A stretch of DNA of 64,000 bases, taken from NCBI RefSeq assembly GCF_900520355.1, contig NZ_LS999521.1:2852001-2916000 (forward strand). The letters are read 5' to 3'. The stretch is from Acinetobacter calcoaceticus (GTDB lineage Bacteria > Pseudomonadota > Gammaproteobacteria > Pseudomonadales > Moraxellaceae). This document shows positions 45,246-54,044 of this stretch, piece by piece. The notes beneath the pieces were generated by a model that made no database searches, was not told the DNA's origin, and saw only the letters and a list, made by a program, of their open reading frames with translations. Position numbers and translations under genes: made by a program. The first letter of the stretch is position 1. Every line of letters begins with the position of its first letter.

Positions 45246-46442
45246 TTAGAAAGTAAATCCGATATTAAAGTTCAAACGGTACAGCCACTTATCACTATTT
45301 GGTGAGCTGGCAGAGGTATAACCCGTTGAGTTGGTTGCCCCACCAATAATATTTGAGTTTTTACCCCACGTATAATCTGCCCAAACCATAAATGGCGATG
45401 CAATAAACATCATGCCTGTAGTGTTCATTTGCGAATCTGACCAATCATCATGTTTTTTATCGAGATAGCTATAGTCATTATAAAACTTAATAGCTTTTAG
45501 CTTGCCCATATTGGTCACAGGCAAAGTATAGGCAAGATTTAAACTAGCAATCGTCCCTTCCGAAGCAATGAAATAGGCTGGTGTGAAACCGTTATTGCCC
45601 ATTAAAGTCATGTCACTATTTACACCGTCCGGGTTTTTAGCATCGTATTGATAGTGAATGACTGAGCTTTGTAAATTAAAGCGTTTGTAGTTGTTGTCAG
45701 TATGCAAACCGACTGCATAATACTTGCCATCTTTATCGGTCATTTTATTATGTAACTGGGCAATTGCACCAGACACACCAACCTCTTGTTTACCAAAGTC
45801 AGTTTCTAACTTACGTACAATGCGAGTATTAAACTGATGGCGCTTTTCATTCTGGTAGGCTTTTTGAGATGGAAATGCGTTTTCTTCCAAGTCATCGTAA
45901 GTTGCACTTTCAGGCGAATAACGCAAATTGGTCTCTAGCATTTGCGGGTAATAACCGAGTTTTACATCCCAATCTTTGTCGTGATAATTCCAGTTAATCC
46001 CCGGTGCAATATTATTGCCATAGCCTAAAAAGAACGGAATATGATAAGTCCAGCCATTTTGTGGATATGGATAAATCGTAAAAGGTTTATAGACCAAGCC
46101 TGCTTCAATGCTGTTGTTGGCATCTAAGTTATAGCCGACATATGCTTTTTCAATAGACGTTTTTTGTTGATCTTGGAACAGATAGCTGGCATTGATATAA
46201 GCATCATCAAACTTGCCTTTTAGGTCGACCCTAAAAATATCAAAATAGAGTTTACCAAAACCACGGTTTGGCCCTTCCCAATCTTCATAACGCTGATTTA
46301 ACCGAACCACCCCACCTAACTTTAACGAGTCGGTACCATCATCACTTTTCCATTCAAGTAATGAATCTTTTGCAAATGCACTTACACTCATCCCCATGGT
46401 TAGTGGTGCAATGAATGCCATGATCAATGAAGTCTTTTTCAT
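45246..46442 (-). CDS. Outer-membrane porin
   Basis: A 398-residue beta-barrel protein with a Sec signal peptide (about 1-24, V-S-A-F-A-K). It shows alternating aromatic and hydrophobic strands throughout and the outer-membrane C-terminal Phe (N-I-G-F-T-F). Its plain length and lack of a plug rule out a TonB receptor. It lies 155 bases downstream of the ThDP-enzyme gene, the last visible gene of the oxygenase operon, and may provide uptake for that pathway's substrate. It could have its own promoter in the 155-base gap. A strong terminator follows. Confidence 0.82.
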   Translation of the reverse strand: MKKTSLIMAFIAPLTMGMSVSAFAKDSLLEWKSDDGTDSLKLGGVVRLNQRYEDWEGPNRGFGKLYFDIFRVDLKGKFDDAYINASYLFQDQQKTSIEKAYVGYNLDANNSIEAGLVYKPFTIYPYPQNGWTYHIPFFLGYGNNIAPGINWNYHDKDWDVKLGYYPQMLETNLRYSPESATYDDLEENAFPSQKAYQNEKRHQFNTRIVRKLETDFGKQEVGVSGAIAQLHNKMTDKDGKYYAVGLHTDNNYKRFNLQSSVIHYQYDAKNPDGVNSDMTLMGNNGFTPAYFIASEGTIASLNLAYTLPVTNMGKLKAIKFYNDYSYLDKKHDDWSDSQMNTTGMMFIASPFMVWADYTWGKNSNIIGGATNSTGYTSASSPNSDKWLYRLNFNIGFTF

Positions 46443-46597
46443 CTCTACATCCTTGATTGAGTTCCAGCGTCCTGCTGGAACTTTATTTGTTTTACCTGTA
46501 AAACTTAGTTTTTATTGTTTTTTAGATAAAAAAATATATCTAAAAAAAGGATGGCTTAGCAGCTCCCATCGCATATGTACTAAACCATCCAAACTGG

Positions 46598-48238
46598 TTA
46601 ATACAGTTTCTTTTGCGGTGGACCCGCAAAGTTTAATGGGCCAATCGAGTTCATATCGAGCTCAATCACGGTCGGTCCTTCGAATGCAACCGCCTCTTGA
46701 ATAACAGTTTTAAATTCATCTGCACTACCGACTTTCCAGCTCTTAACACCCATAGATTCGCCAAGAAGTTTGTAGTCTGGTGTATGCAATTCATTGAAAT
46801 ACTGACGACCACCAAAGTAGTTATTTTGAATGCCACGCATTACGCCATAACCACCGTCATTCATAATCATTAAGACCATGTTGGTGTTTTCTTGCACCAT
46901 GGTTGCAATTTCGCCAATGCCAAGCATTAAGCCACCATCTCCGACCAAACCAATCACTTTTTTATCAGGATTGGCAACCGAAGCACCGATTGCAGTTGCA
47001 AGACCTAAACCAATTGCACCAGCGAGTGAGTGAATATTTTGGTTCGGTGCTTGTACAGGGAATAAGCGGCTGCCCCATGTACTACCTGACATGGTGATGT
47101 CACGTACAAAAATGCCATCTTGAGGTAAAGCTGCACGCAAGTGATCACAAATTAAAGCGTATTGGTCGATTTGCTTACGCAACGCATCAATCGCAGCCTG
47201 TTTTGCAGCAACTACAGCCGCATCGTAATCGGCATCAACTTTTGAAGTACCTTGAAGCTGTTCCAACACACGTGTTAAGACATCTTTGGCATCGCCACAA
47301 ATGAAGTTGCGAATTTTGTAATTACGTTGCTGAGCCACTGGGTTTGCATCTACCTGAATAATGTTTTCAGGGAATTCAACCGAATAAGTTTTGGTTTCAT
47401 TACTACGTAAACGAGAACCTACCACAACCATTAAGTCAGCATCTTTTAATAACTGCTCAACCGCTGCCGAGTTATGGAATGCACCTAAACTACGTGGATG
47501 ATCATCTGCCAATACGCCACGACCGTGTGTAGATGACACAACTGGAATACCTAAATCTGCAATTGCTTTGACTTCGGCAACGCTATTTAAAGTTCCACCG
47601 CCAATCCAGAAAATTGGGCGTTTTGCTTTTTTGATTTCACTCAAAAGAAGATCAATTTCAGCTTGATCCGCTTGTGGTAATTGCAATGCTTTGACTGGTC
47701 CAAGGTTAAGTGGCAAATCAATTTCTGCCGCTTGTACGTCAATTGGCAACTCAACACTTACCGGCCCCATTGGAACTGTTGTTGCTACACGGATGGCTTC
47801 ACGAATTATACCAATTGCATTGTCAGGACTGGTAATGCGAAATGCTGCTTTGCTTGATGCACGTAAAAACGTAAGTTGATCTTTAGTTTCGTGGATGAAG
47901 CTTGCATCGCGGTCAAGATATTCGCGCTCAACCTGACCTGTTAAATGTAATACAGGACTAGCTGCATTCATTGCTTCAATGAGTGAACCCACTGCATTAC
48001 CTGCCCCAGCACCAGTACTGGTCAGTGCTACACCCAAGCCTTTAAAGCGTGAATGAGCATCTGCCATAGTTACTGCACCCGCTTCACCACGCGCAGCAAC
48101 AAAGCGCATTTTTTCACGGCGCCCTACTGCGTCAGCAATAGGTAAATTGTGGATGGAAATAACACCATAAATACTCTCAACTTGGTGCGCTTCTAAAACT
48201 CTTGCGATTGCTTCGCCTACATTTACACGTTCAGTCAT
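46598..48238 (-). CDS. Thiamine-diphosphate enzyme, acetolactate-synthase-like
   Basis: A 546-residue ThDP enzyme of the POX/AHAS fold. The activating Glu lies in A-A-R-G-E-A-G-A (about 50), and the ThDP/Mg motif G-D-G-G-L-M-L-G ... M-N-D-G-G-Y-G is in the C-terminal domain (about 434-465). A central domain of about 190-340 lies between. Such enzymes decarboxylate 2-oxo acids or make or break acyloins. In this operon, next to an aldehyde dehydrogenase, a 2-oxo-acid decarboxylase giving an aldehyde is the most natural reading; acetolactate synthase proper is unlikely because no regulatory-subunit gene is present. Confidence 0.85.
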   Translation of the reverse strand: MTERVNVGEAIARVLEAHQVESIYGVISIHNLPIADAVGRREKMRFVAARGEAGAVTMADAHSRFKGLGVALTSTGAGAGNAVGSLIEAMNAASPVLHLTGQVEREYLDRDASFIHETKDQLTFLRASSKAAFRITSPDNAIGIIREAIRVATTVPMGPVSVELPIDVQAAEIDLPLNLGPVKALQLPQADQAEIDLLLSEIKKAKRPIFWIGGGTLNSVAEVKAIADLGIPVVSSTHGRGVLADDHPRSLGAFHNSAAVEQLLKDADLMVVVGSRLRSNETKTYSVEFPENIIQVDANPVAQQRNYKIRNFICGDAKDVLTRVLEQLQGTSKVDADYDAAVVAAKQAAIDALRKQIDQYALICDHLRAALPQDGIFVRDITMSGSTWGSRLFPVQAPNQNIHSLAGAIGLGLATAIGASVANPDKKVIGLVGDGGLMLGIGEIATMVQENTNMVLMIMNDGGYGVMRGIQNNYFGGRQYFNELHTPDYKLLGESMGVKSWKVGSADEFKTVIQEAVAFEGPTVIELDMNSIGPLNFAGPPQKKLY

Positions 48239-48276
48239 GTCTGTTCCTCAAAATTTGTTTTCAGTCCTTGAATCTA

Positions 48277-49743
48277 TTAGTCGCACCAAGGGTTAGGCTG
48301 TTCATTCAGCCCCATATAAATACTCTTTTGCTGCATGTACGATAAAATGCCCAAACGGCCTTTTTCGCGCCCAATACCACTGTCTTTAAAGCCACCAAAC
48401 GGCGCACTAATCGAGAACTTTTTGTAGGTATTAATCCACACTGTTCCGACTTCTAACACACGTGCAATACGCCAAGCTTTACGGTAGCTTTCAGTCCAGA
48501 TGCCTGCTGCAAGACCGAAACAACTGTCATTGGCTTGAGCAATCAAATCTTGTTCGTTGTCATATTTCATGACGACTAAAACAGGGCCAAAAATCTCTTC
48601 CTGACAGGTTTGGGCACTATTACTTAAACCCGTAATAATGGTGGGTAAGTAATAACTGCCTTTGGCATAGTCACCCGTTGTTAATGCTTCGCCACCCACC
48701 AAAACTTGACCACCTTCGCTTTTAGCAAGCTGCACATAGCGATCAACCGACTGCAAATGTTTGTCATTGACTAATGGCCCTAAATGCACACCAGCCTGTT
48801 CAGGATGGCCCACGCGTAAGCCTTTGGTAATTTCAACCAGACGCGTTAAAAACTGATCGTAAAGACTGCTATGAATAAACAAGCGAGAACCTGCGATGCA
48901 CGCTTGGCCTGCCGAACTAAAAATACCGTAGGCTACGCCTTTAGCAGCAAGTTCTACATCGGCATCTGGCAAAACGATTGTTGGTGATTTTCCACCTAGC
49001 TCAAGTGATGTGGTAATAAGTTTTTCCGCTGCAATATGAGCCAAATGACGACCCGTGGTTGTTCCTCCAGTAAAAGAGATTTTACGAACCAGCGGGTGCT
49101 GAGCAATTGCATCACCAATGACAGAACCGCGCCCAACTAACACACTGAGTAAGCCTTTAGGTAAACCTGCTTCTTCAAAAATTTTGGCAAGTTCTAAAGC
49201 AATCAGTGAAGTTGCTTCTGCTGGTTTTAAAACCACTGCATTTCCTGCTGCCAAAGCTGGAGCAAGCTTTTGAACTTCACTTGCAATTGGAGAGTTCCAA
49301 GGCGTAATTGCTGCCACAACACCTACAGGTTCATGCACGCTCATGGTCATAAAGTCTGGAGCGCGTTGAGTGGTTAACTCATCATTCAGCGTTTCACATG
49401 CTGCTGCAACATAACGTGCAGTTGCCGCAGCACTCATCACCAAACCACGAGTTTCAGTTAAAGGCTTACCGTTATCGCGTGTTTGAAGTTTTGCCAATTC
49501 ATCTACACGTGCTTCAATAATGTCTGCAACTTTGTAAAGAATACGTGCGCGCTCATGCGGTAAACTGTTTCTCCAGCTGGGTTGACGCCAAGCCTGATCA
49601 GCCTTTTCAATTGCTTCATTCACATCTTCAAGCGTTGCCGTTGAAATCTCTGCATTGACAGACTGATCTGCCGGAAACAGGCTTTGGATGACCGCACCGC
49701 GGCCCAAACGCCATTCACCTGCAATATAAATTTCCTTTGCCAT
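48277..49743 (-). CDS. NAD(P)-dependent aldehyde dehydrogenase
   Basis: A 488-residue aldehyde dehydrogenase. The general-base Glu lies in L-E-L-G-G-K-S-P (about 250), the catalytic Cys in S-A-G-Q-A-C-I-A-G (about 284), and E-E-I-F-G-P-V near 383. I use the ATG at 49743, with AAGGA seven bases upstream; the longer frame would run back into the preceding gene. It should oxidise an aldehyde intermediate to its acid, probably the product of the ThDP enzyme encoded 38 bases downstream. Confidence 0.9.
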   Translation of the reverse strand: MAKEIYIAGEWRLGRGAVIQSLFPADQSVNAEISTATLEDVNEAIEKADQAWRQPSWRNSLPHERARILYKVADIIEARVDELAKLQTRDNGKPLTETRGLVMSAAATARYVAAACETLNDELTTQRAPDFMTMSVHEPVGVVAAITPWNSPIASEVQKLAPALAAGNAVVLKPAEATSLIALELAKIFEEAGLPKGLLSVLVGRGSVIGDAIAQHPLVRKISFTGGTTTGRHLAHIAAEKLITTSLELGGKSPTIVLPDADVELAAKGVAYGIFSSAGQACIAGSRLFIHSSLYDQFLTRLVEITKGLRVGHPEQAGVHLGPLVNDKHLQSVDRYVQLAKSEGGQVLVGGEALTTGDYAKGSYYLPTIITGLSNSAQTCQEEIFGPVLVVMKYDNEQDLIAQANDSCFGLAAGIWTESYRKAWRIARVLEVGTVWINTYKKFSISAPFGGFKDSGIGREKGRLGILSYMQQKSIYMGLNEQPNPWCD

Positions 49744-49756
49744 GGTCAAATCCTTC

Positions 49757-50548
49757 TTAAATCTGTATTGCTTCGACACTGTTGCGACAAGCACGAATCA
49801 CGCTAAGCGCAGCCAAAGTTGATGTTTTCGGGTTACTTGCTAACGGCACGCCAACCAGTTCAATGGTCATTTGCCCAAAGCCGCCTTCTGCCACAATGGT
49901 GTGTTTGTTTTTGTTGATGGTTGGATCAACTGTTAACTCGACCATGGTTTCATCCATTCCAAGCCCAGCAAGCGCAATCGTTGCAGCGACGTTGGCATTT
50001 GCTGGGAACTTCATCGCAGCTTCACGAGCAGTTCCGGTAAAAAAGACCGTAGGTTCAGAAACATGATCTAGATCGACCAATTGCTCTGCATAACTTCCTT
50101 TCCAGCTTTTTGGGCTTTTACAGCCTTTGTAAGTGACTTTTTGCAAACCACCTTCTTTGGCTGCTGAAATACCATCAATGCCAGCAATGGCACCTGCGAG
50201 TAAATGCAGATGGGCATTATTTTCTTCAGCTGTTTGTTTGAGCTGAATCAGAAAATCGCTATCAGCTAAAGTTCCAACCGAAATCAGGCCTATGGTCCAA
50301 CCTTTCGCTAAAACCTTTTGAGCATGCTCTTTCACCGCGGCTTGACCTGCCACCTCAATGACATAGTCTGGCGCACCATCACATTGCTCAATATCTGAAA
50401 TCACCTGAATCTCTGAAGACACTTGTGATTGAACTTTTTCAACACTACGAGACGGCACGACAATCCATTTCAGTTGCAAATCTTGAGGCAAATGAGCCTG
50501 CACTTCTGCAGCCATTGCGCCAAAACCAATCATCATCAACTTTTTCAT
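49757..50548 (-). CDS. nadX: Aspartate dehydrogenase-like protein
   Basis: A 263-residue protein with an N-terminal NAD(P)-binding fold (M-M-I-G-F-G-A-M-A-A-E-V) and the conserved aspartate-dehydrogenase block G-A-I-A-G-I-D-G-I-S-A-A-K-E-G-G-L ... V-T-Y-K-G-C-K-S-P-K-S-W. F-P-A-N-A-N-V-A-A-T-I-A-L-A-G-L-G is also typical. The family oxidises L-aspartate to iminoaspartate or performs the reverse amination. Its position inside an aromatic degradation operon, not with nadA or nadC, argues for a role with a pathway intermediate rather than NAD synthesis. The symbol reflects family only. Confidence 0.85.
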   Translation of the reverse strand: MKKLMMIGFGAMAAEVQAHLPQDLQLKWIVVPSRSVEKVQSQVSSEIQVISDIEQCDGAPDYVIEVAGQAAVKEHAQKVLAKGWTIGLISVGTLADSDFLIQLKQTAEENNAHLHLLAGAIAGIDGISAAKEGGLQKVTYKGCKSPKSWKGSYAEQLVDLDHVSEPTVFFTGTAREAAMKFPANANVAATIALAGLGMDETMVELTVDPTINKNKHTIVAEGGFGQMTIELVGVPLASNPKTSTLAALSVIRACRNSVEAIQI

Positions 50549-50563
50549 GACAGCACCTGATAT

Positions 50564-51358
50564 TTATAAATGTTTATTAAAACCACCTGAGACATCGAGT
50601 GCCGCACCTGTGGTGTACGATGCCAATGGCGATGCCAAGAAAACTAAAGCACGAGCAGGTTCTTCAGGGCGGCCTAAACGTTGCATTGGAATACCGCGGT
50701 TTTTAGCAATATTGCCTGTCCATTCTTCCCATGACTGATTTAAGTCTGAGCGAGTTTCATAACGTCGTTTCCACTGTGCAGATTCAACCATCCCAAGCAA
50801 AATCGAGTTCACACGAACACCATACTGAGTAAACTCATGAGCCAAAGAATGTGTCAGATTCAACAACGCAGCTCGTGCTGATGAAGTCGCAATCATGTGT
50901 GGCTCTGGTTGTAACGCCAGTAAAGAGTTCACATTGGTAATCGAAGCATTTGCCGACTGTTTTAAATCTTCAAGAAAAGCCCGAACCGGATGCAACACAC
51001 TGAAATATTTCAGCTCAATTTCTTTCATCCAGTCTTCATCTTGCGTATTTTCAAAATTTGAAACACGGCCTTGTCCAGCATTGTTAATGAGCATATCAAC
51101 ATTGCCCAAATTGAGTTTTACGTCTTTGGCAAATTGTTGAACTTCTTCTTTTTTCAACACATTACATGCTTTGGTAAAAATATTGGCATGCGGATATTTT
51201 TCTAAAATATAGTGCTTAGAAGCATTTAAACGCTCTTCATCACGACCACACCAAGCTACTTTTGCACCCTCTACAACCAGTATTTCAACAGCAGCCAGCC
51301 CAATCCCAGAGGAGCCACCCGTAACAACTGCAACTTTTCCTTCAACTTGGAAGCTCAT
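50564..51358 (-). CDS. SDR-family oxidoreductase (second of the operon)
   Basis: A 264-residue short-chain dehydrogenase. The cofactor motif is V-T-G-G-S-S-G-I-G (about 12-20), N-N-A-G lies near 92, then V-N-S-L-L-A-L-Q. In place of the usual Y-x3-K, the aligned segment reads A-T-S-S-A-R-A-A-L-L-N-L-T-H (about 157-170): neither the catalytic Tyr nor the Lys is evident there. The W-C-G-R-D motif after the second strand suggests NADP binding. It may be a divergent SDR with altered chemistry. It sits 15 bases before the aspartate-dehydrogenase-like gene. Confidence 0.83.
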   Translation of the reverse strand: MSFQVEGKVAVVTGGSSGIGLAAVEILVVEGAKVAWCGRDEERLNASKHYILEKYPHANIFTKACNVLKKEEVQQFAKDVKLNLGNVDMLINNAGQGRVSNFENTQDEDWMKEIELKYFSVLHPVRAFLEDLKQSANASITNVNSLLALQPEPHMIATSSARAALLNLTHSLAHEFTQYGVRVNSILLGMVESAQWKRRYETRSDLNQSWEEWTGNIAKNRGIPMQRLGRPEEPARALVFLASPLASYTTGAALDVSGGFNKHL

Positions 51359-51373
51359 AATCCTTAATCTCTC

Positions 51374-52204
51374 TTACGATTGTTCCTGAATCGTCAACAT
51401 AATTTGGTTAAATGCTTGCGGTTGGTCGACATAACTTAAATGTCCTGCATCTTGGATGATGTAGTGCTGTTCCAACTGCAATTCCTGAGCAAGCTCTTGT
51501 ATACCTAACGCAGGAGTGATTTGATCTTGCTGCCCTGCAATTACTGTGCATGGGACTTTTAAATCTGTTAAATAATGACGTATTTCGTCATAGGCAAGTA
51601 AGTACGATGCATGTGTAAAACCCTTTAAGGTCAACTGCTGCATCACCTCTAAAACTAAAGCTAAGGCTTGTGGCTCTTGTTTATAAATCAAATGAGGCCC
51701 ACGGCTTTCAGCCATCCCTTTAGCGCCTAACTCTTTCAACATTTTTGGTCTTTTTTCAAAAACCTGAATTTGTGTTTGTTCATCTTGACGTTGGTAGCCT
51801 TGAGCCAAATTGGCGATCACCAAATGCTCTACTCGCTCTGGGTAAAGTGCAGCAAATGCACTCGCCTGTAAGGCACCTAGTGAGTGGCCAACAACAATGG
51901 CTTTTTCAATTTTTAAAACTTCAAATAGCGCTGCCAAACGCTTTGCATAATCTTTGGCATTTGGTTGGTCAGTTAATAATTCATCTGATTTGCCATAGCC
52001 TGGTGCGTCCCAGGCAATGACATGAAAATGATGAGACAACACTTCAAGTTGGTTCACCCAAGAAGCAGAACCTGAACTAATGCCATGTAACAACACGAGG
52101 TATTCGCCCTGACCGGCTTCTCGATATGCTTGTTGCTGGCCTTGTACAGTCACCGTTTTAACCGGAAATTCTGCTAACTTTTCAATGAGTGTCATCATTT
52201 TCAT
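51374..52204 (-). CDS. Alpha/beta hydrolase, candidate C-C bond hydrolase
   Basis: A 276-residue alpha/beta hydrolase. Motifs: L-L-H-G-I-S-S-G-S-A-S-W (oxyanion region), G-H-S-L-G-A-L (nucleophile Ser near 108), I-A-G-Q-Q-D-Q (Asp) and D-A-G-H-L-S (His). Length and motifs resemble the meta-cleavage-product hydrolases (BphD and MhpC type) that act after extradiol dioxygenases, which fits the operon, but ester hydrolysis cannot be excluded. The Met at residue 3 has a better-spaced AAAGGA than the first ATG and could be the true start. Confidence 0.82.
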   Translation of the reverse strand: MKMMTLIEKLAEFPVKTVTVQGQQQAYREAGQGEYLVLLHGISSGSASWVNQLEVLSHHFHVIAWDAPGYGKSDELLTDQPNAKDYAKRLAALFEVLKIEKAIVVGHSLGALQASAFAALYPERVEHLVIANLAQGYQRQDEQTQIQVFEKRPKMLKELGAKGMAESRGPHLIYKQEPQALALVLEVMQQLTLKGFTHASYLLAYDEIRHYLTDLKVPCTVIAGQQDQITPALGIQELAQELQLEQHYIIQDAGHLSYVDQPQAFNQIMLTIQEQS

Positions 52205-52234
52205 TCCTTTCCCTTAACTCACATCATCAAGCGC

Positions 52235-52756
52235 TTAACGTTTGATTTGAGACAATGGATGCTCTGGTGGATAGTTTGGAATTGTTGGTTTACCTGTTCC
52301 TAACATTACGCACATCAAGGCATCGTCTTGACCTGGGTTAAATAGACCACGATAGATTCCCGGTGGAATTGAAATCAGGTCACGCTCTTTTAAACGGGTT
52401 TGAAATTTTTCGCCGTTGTGTTCAATAAATAGGTCAATCTCACCGCGGAGCATAAAGAAGACTTCTTCAACATCATGATGAATGTGCAAAGGACCTTCAC
52501 ACTGAGGCGGCAGTACCATTGTTGAAAAAGTAAAGTTCTCTGCTGGTACAGTGTTACTGTCATCTGCAACTCCTGTCGCCCCCGTACCCATATAACGCAT
52601 TTGTGCACGGCGATATTTAGGGTCGTAATCGGCTTGGAACTTCAAAGCTTCAAAGTCATATTTACGAGTGTCAAAGCGAGCAATACGAGTGTTTAACCAA
52701 TCTTCTAAAGAAGCACCTTCCGGTTGTGTCCACGATTCGAATTGTTGTGTAGTCAT
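52235..52756 (-). CDS. Cupin-domain protein
   Basis: A 173-residue protein with one cupin barrel in its C-terminal half (about 80-155). Metal-ligand motif 1 is G-P-L-H-I-H-H-D-V-E-E-V-F-F-M-L-R-G and motif 2 follows in I-S-I-P-P-G-I-Y-R-G-L, where the usual late His is replaced by Tyr or Arg. The N-terminal 75 residues are a specific extension. It may be a metal-dependent dioxygenase, isomerase or decarboxylase of a pathway intermediate; the family alone does not tell. It lies between the MFS and hydrolase genes. Confidence 0.8.
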   Translation of the reverse strand: MTTQQFESWTQPEGASLEDWLNTRIARFDTRKYDFEALKFQADYDPKYRRAQMRYMGTGATGVADDSNTVPAENFTFSTMVLPPQCEGPLHIHHDVEEVFFMLRGEIDLFIEHNGEKFQTRLKERDLISIPPGIYRGLFNPGQDDALMCVMLGTGKPTIPNYPPEHPLSQIKR

Positions 52757-52778
52757 TTTTAAACTCCTATACAGTGAA

Positions 52779-54002
52779 TTAATAACGTTTTAATAAAGGA
52801 ACCAAGAACAATGACCCGATGACAGCGACAGCAGCCAAGAAGGTAATTCCCAGATTAAAACTATGTGTTTGCATCACGATGTAACCGATCAGTACAGGCG
52901 CAATTGCACTAGCAAAATTGCCTAGACCATTAAATATTCCACCTGCGGTCGCCCCTACATTTGAGGTCGTTACTTTTGCAAGCAGAGCAAATACAGCGGC
53001 CACTCCAAAACCCCAAGCCATCGCACTTAAAGACATCGCTGCAATAATCAATAATGGCTCGGTCATGATGACCATCACATACATGAAAATGCCTGCTAGT
53101 AATAAACCGCTAAAGACTTGAATTGCGCGGCGGCCCAACTTGTCAGATAAAAATGCGCCGATCACTTCGCCAATTAACATGGCAATGAATGGAAAGCTTG
53201 AATACATTCCAAACTCTTTGAGATTGAAGCCTTTGTCTTGCATTAAGTAAGAAGGAACCCAGCTATTTAAGCCCCATAAATAAGTCATCAATGCAATGTT
53301 AAAGAGACAAACCAGCCAGAATGCTCTATTGCTCAAAAGTACCTTGGTATTGGCAATATGGCCTTTGAAATTGGTACGTTTGCTCTCGCCTTCAATTTCG
53401 ACGGTTTTCTTAAGTTGCAAATTACGCAAACCGAAAACAATGCTGAAAATAGCGATTAGCGTTAATCCAGCCATCACAAAAAAAGTGGTGTGCCAGTCGT
53501 GGTGTGCTAAAACATTTGCAGTGATTGGGAACCCAAGGAATGCACCAATTGGTGTTCCAAGTAAGAACATGGTTGAAGCACGTGCCTGCTGACGGTCTGT
53601 GTAAGTCTGTTTAACAATGGTATAAGCCAAGGCAAATAACGGACCCTCTGCTAAACCGAGAAGTACACGTAAAATCAACATGCCCGAATAACTGGTGGTG
53701 AACCCCATGCAAAACATGAGTAAACCCCATGAAGTTACACTCCAAAACAGCATTTTCTTTGGGTTAAAAATGTCACCCAAAAAGCTTAGAAAGACTGATG
53801 AAAAACCATAAGCAAGTAAGAAACTTGTCATGAGCCATCCCAGTTTGGCCTTATCTTCATCAATTCCCATTGCACTTTGAAAGTGAGGATCTGAAAATAA
53901 AACCGCAATACTAATCTTGTCGAAAAATGCCAGTACCACGCACACCATAAGGACAAAAGCAGGTACCCAATGCTTCAATCCACTTTTTTCTTCATTACTC
54001 AT
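52779..54002 (-). CDS. MFS transporter of the oxygenase operon
   Basis: A 12-helix major facilitator of 407 residues. The first helix ends F-F-D-K-I-S-I-A-V-L-F, and G-L-A-E-G-P-L-F-A-L-A in helix 4 resembles ACS-type organic-anion importers. G-L-G-N-F-A-S-A-I-A-P-V-L-I-G in helix 11 is also common there. Because it is embedded in the operon with only 22 and 42 bases on either side, it most likely imports the pathway substrate, which would then be an anionic compound. Confidence 0.86.
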   Translation of the reverse strand: MSNEEKSGLKHWVPAFVLMVCVVLAFFDKISIAVLFSDPHFQSAMGIDEDKAKLGWLMTSFLLAYGFSSVFLSFLGDIFNPKKMLFWSVTSWGLLMFCMGFTTSYSGMLILRVLLGLAEGPLFALAYTIVKQTYTDRQQARASTMFLLGTPIGAFLGFPITANVLAHHDWHTTFFVMAGLTLIAIFSIVFGLRNLQLKKTVEIEGESKRTNFKGHIANTKVLLSNRAFWLVCLFNIALMTYLWGLNSWVPSYLMQDKGFNLKEFGMYSSFPFIAMLIGEVIGAFLSDKLGRRAIQVFSGLLLAGIFMYVMVIMTEPLLIIAAMSLSAMAWGFGVAAVFALLAKVTTSNVGATAGGIFNGLGNFASAIAPVLIGYIVMQTHSFNLGITFLAAVAVIGSLFLVPLLKRY

Positions 54003-54044
54003 GTGTCATTCCTTCGATTTGGTAATGAGAACCAGATTTAATGT

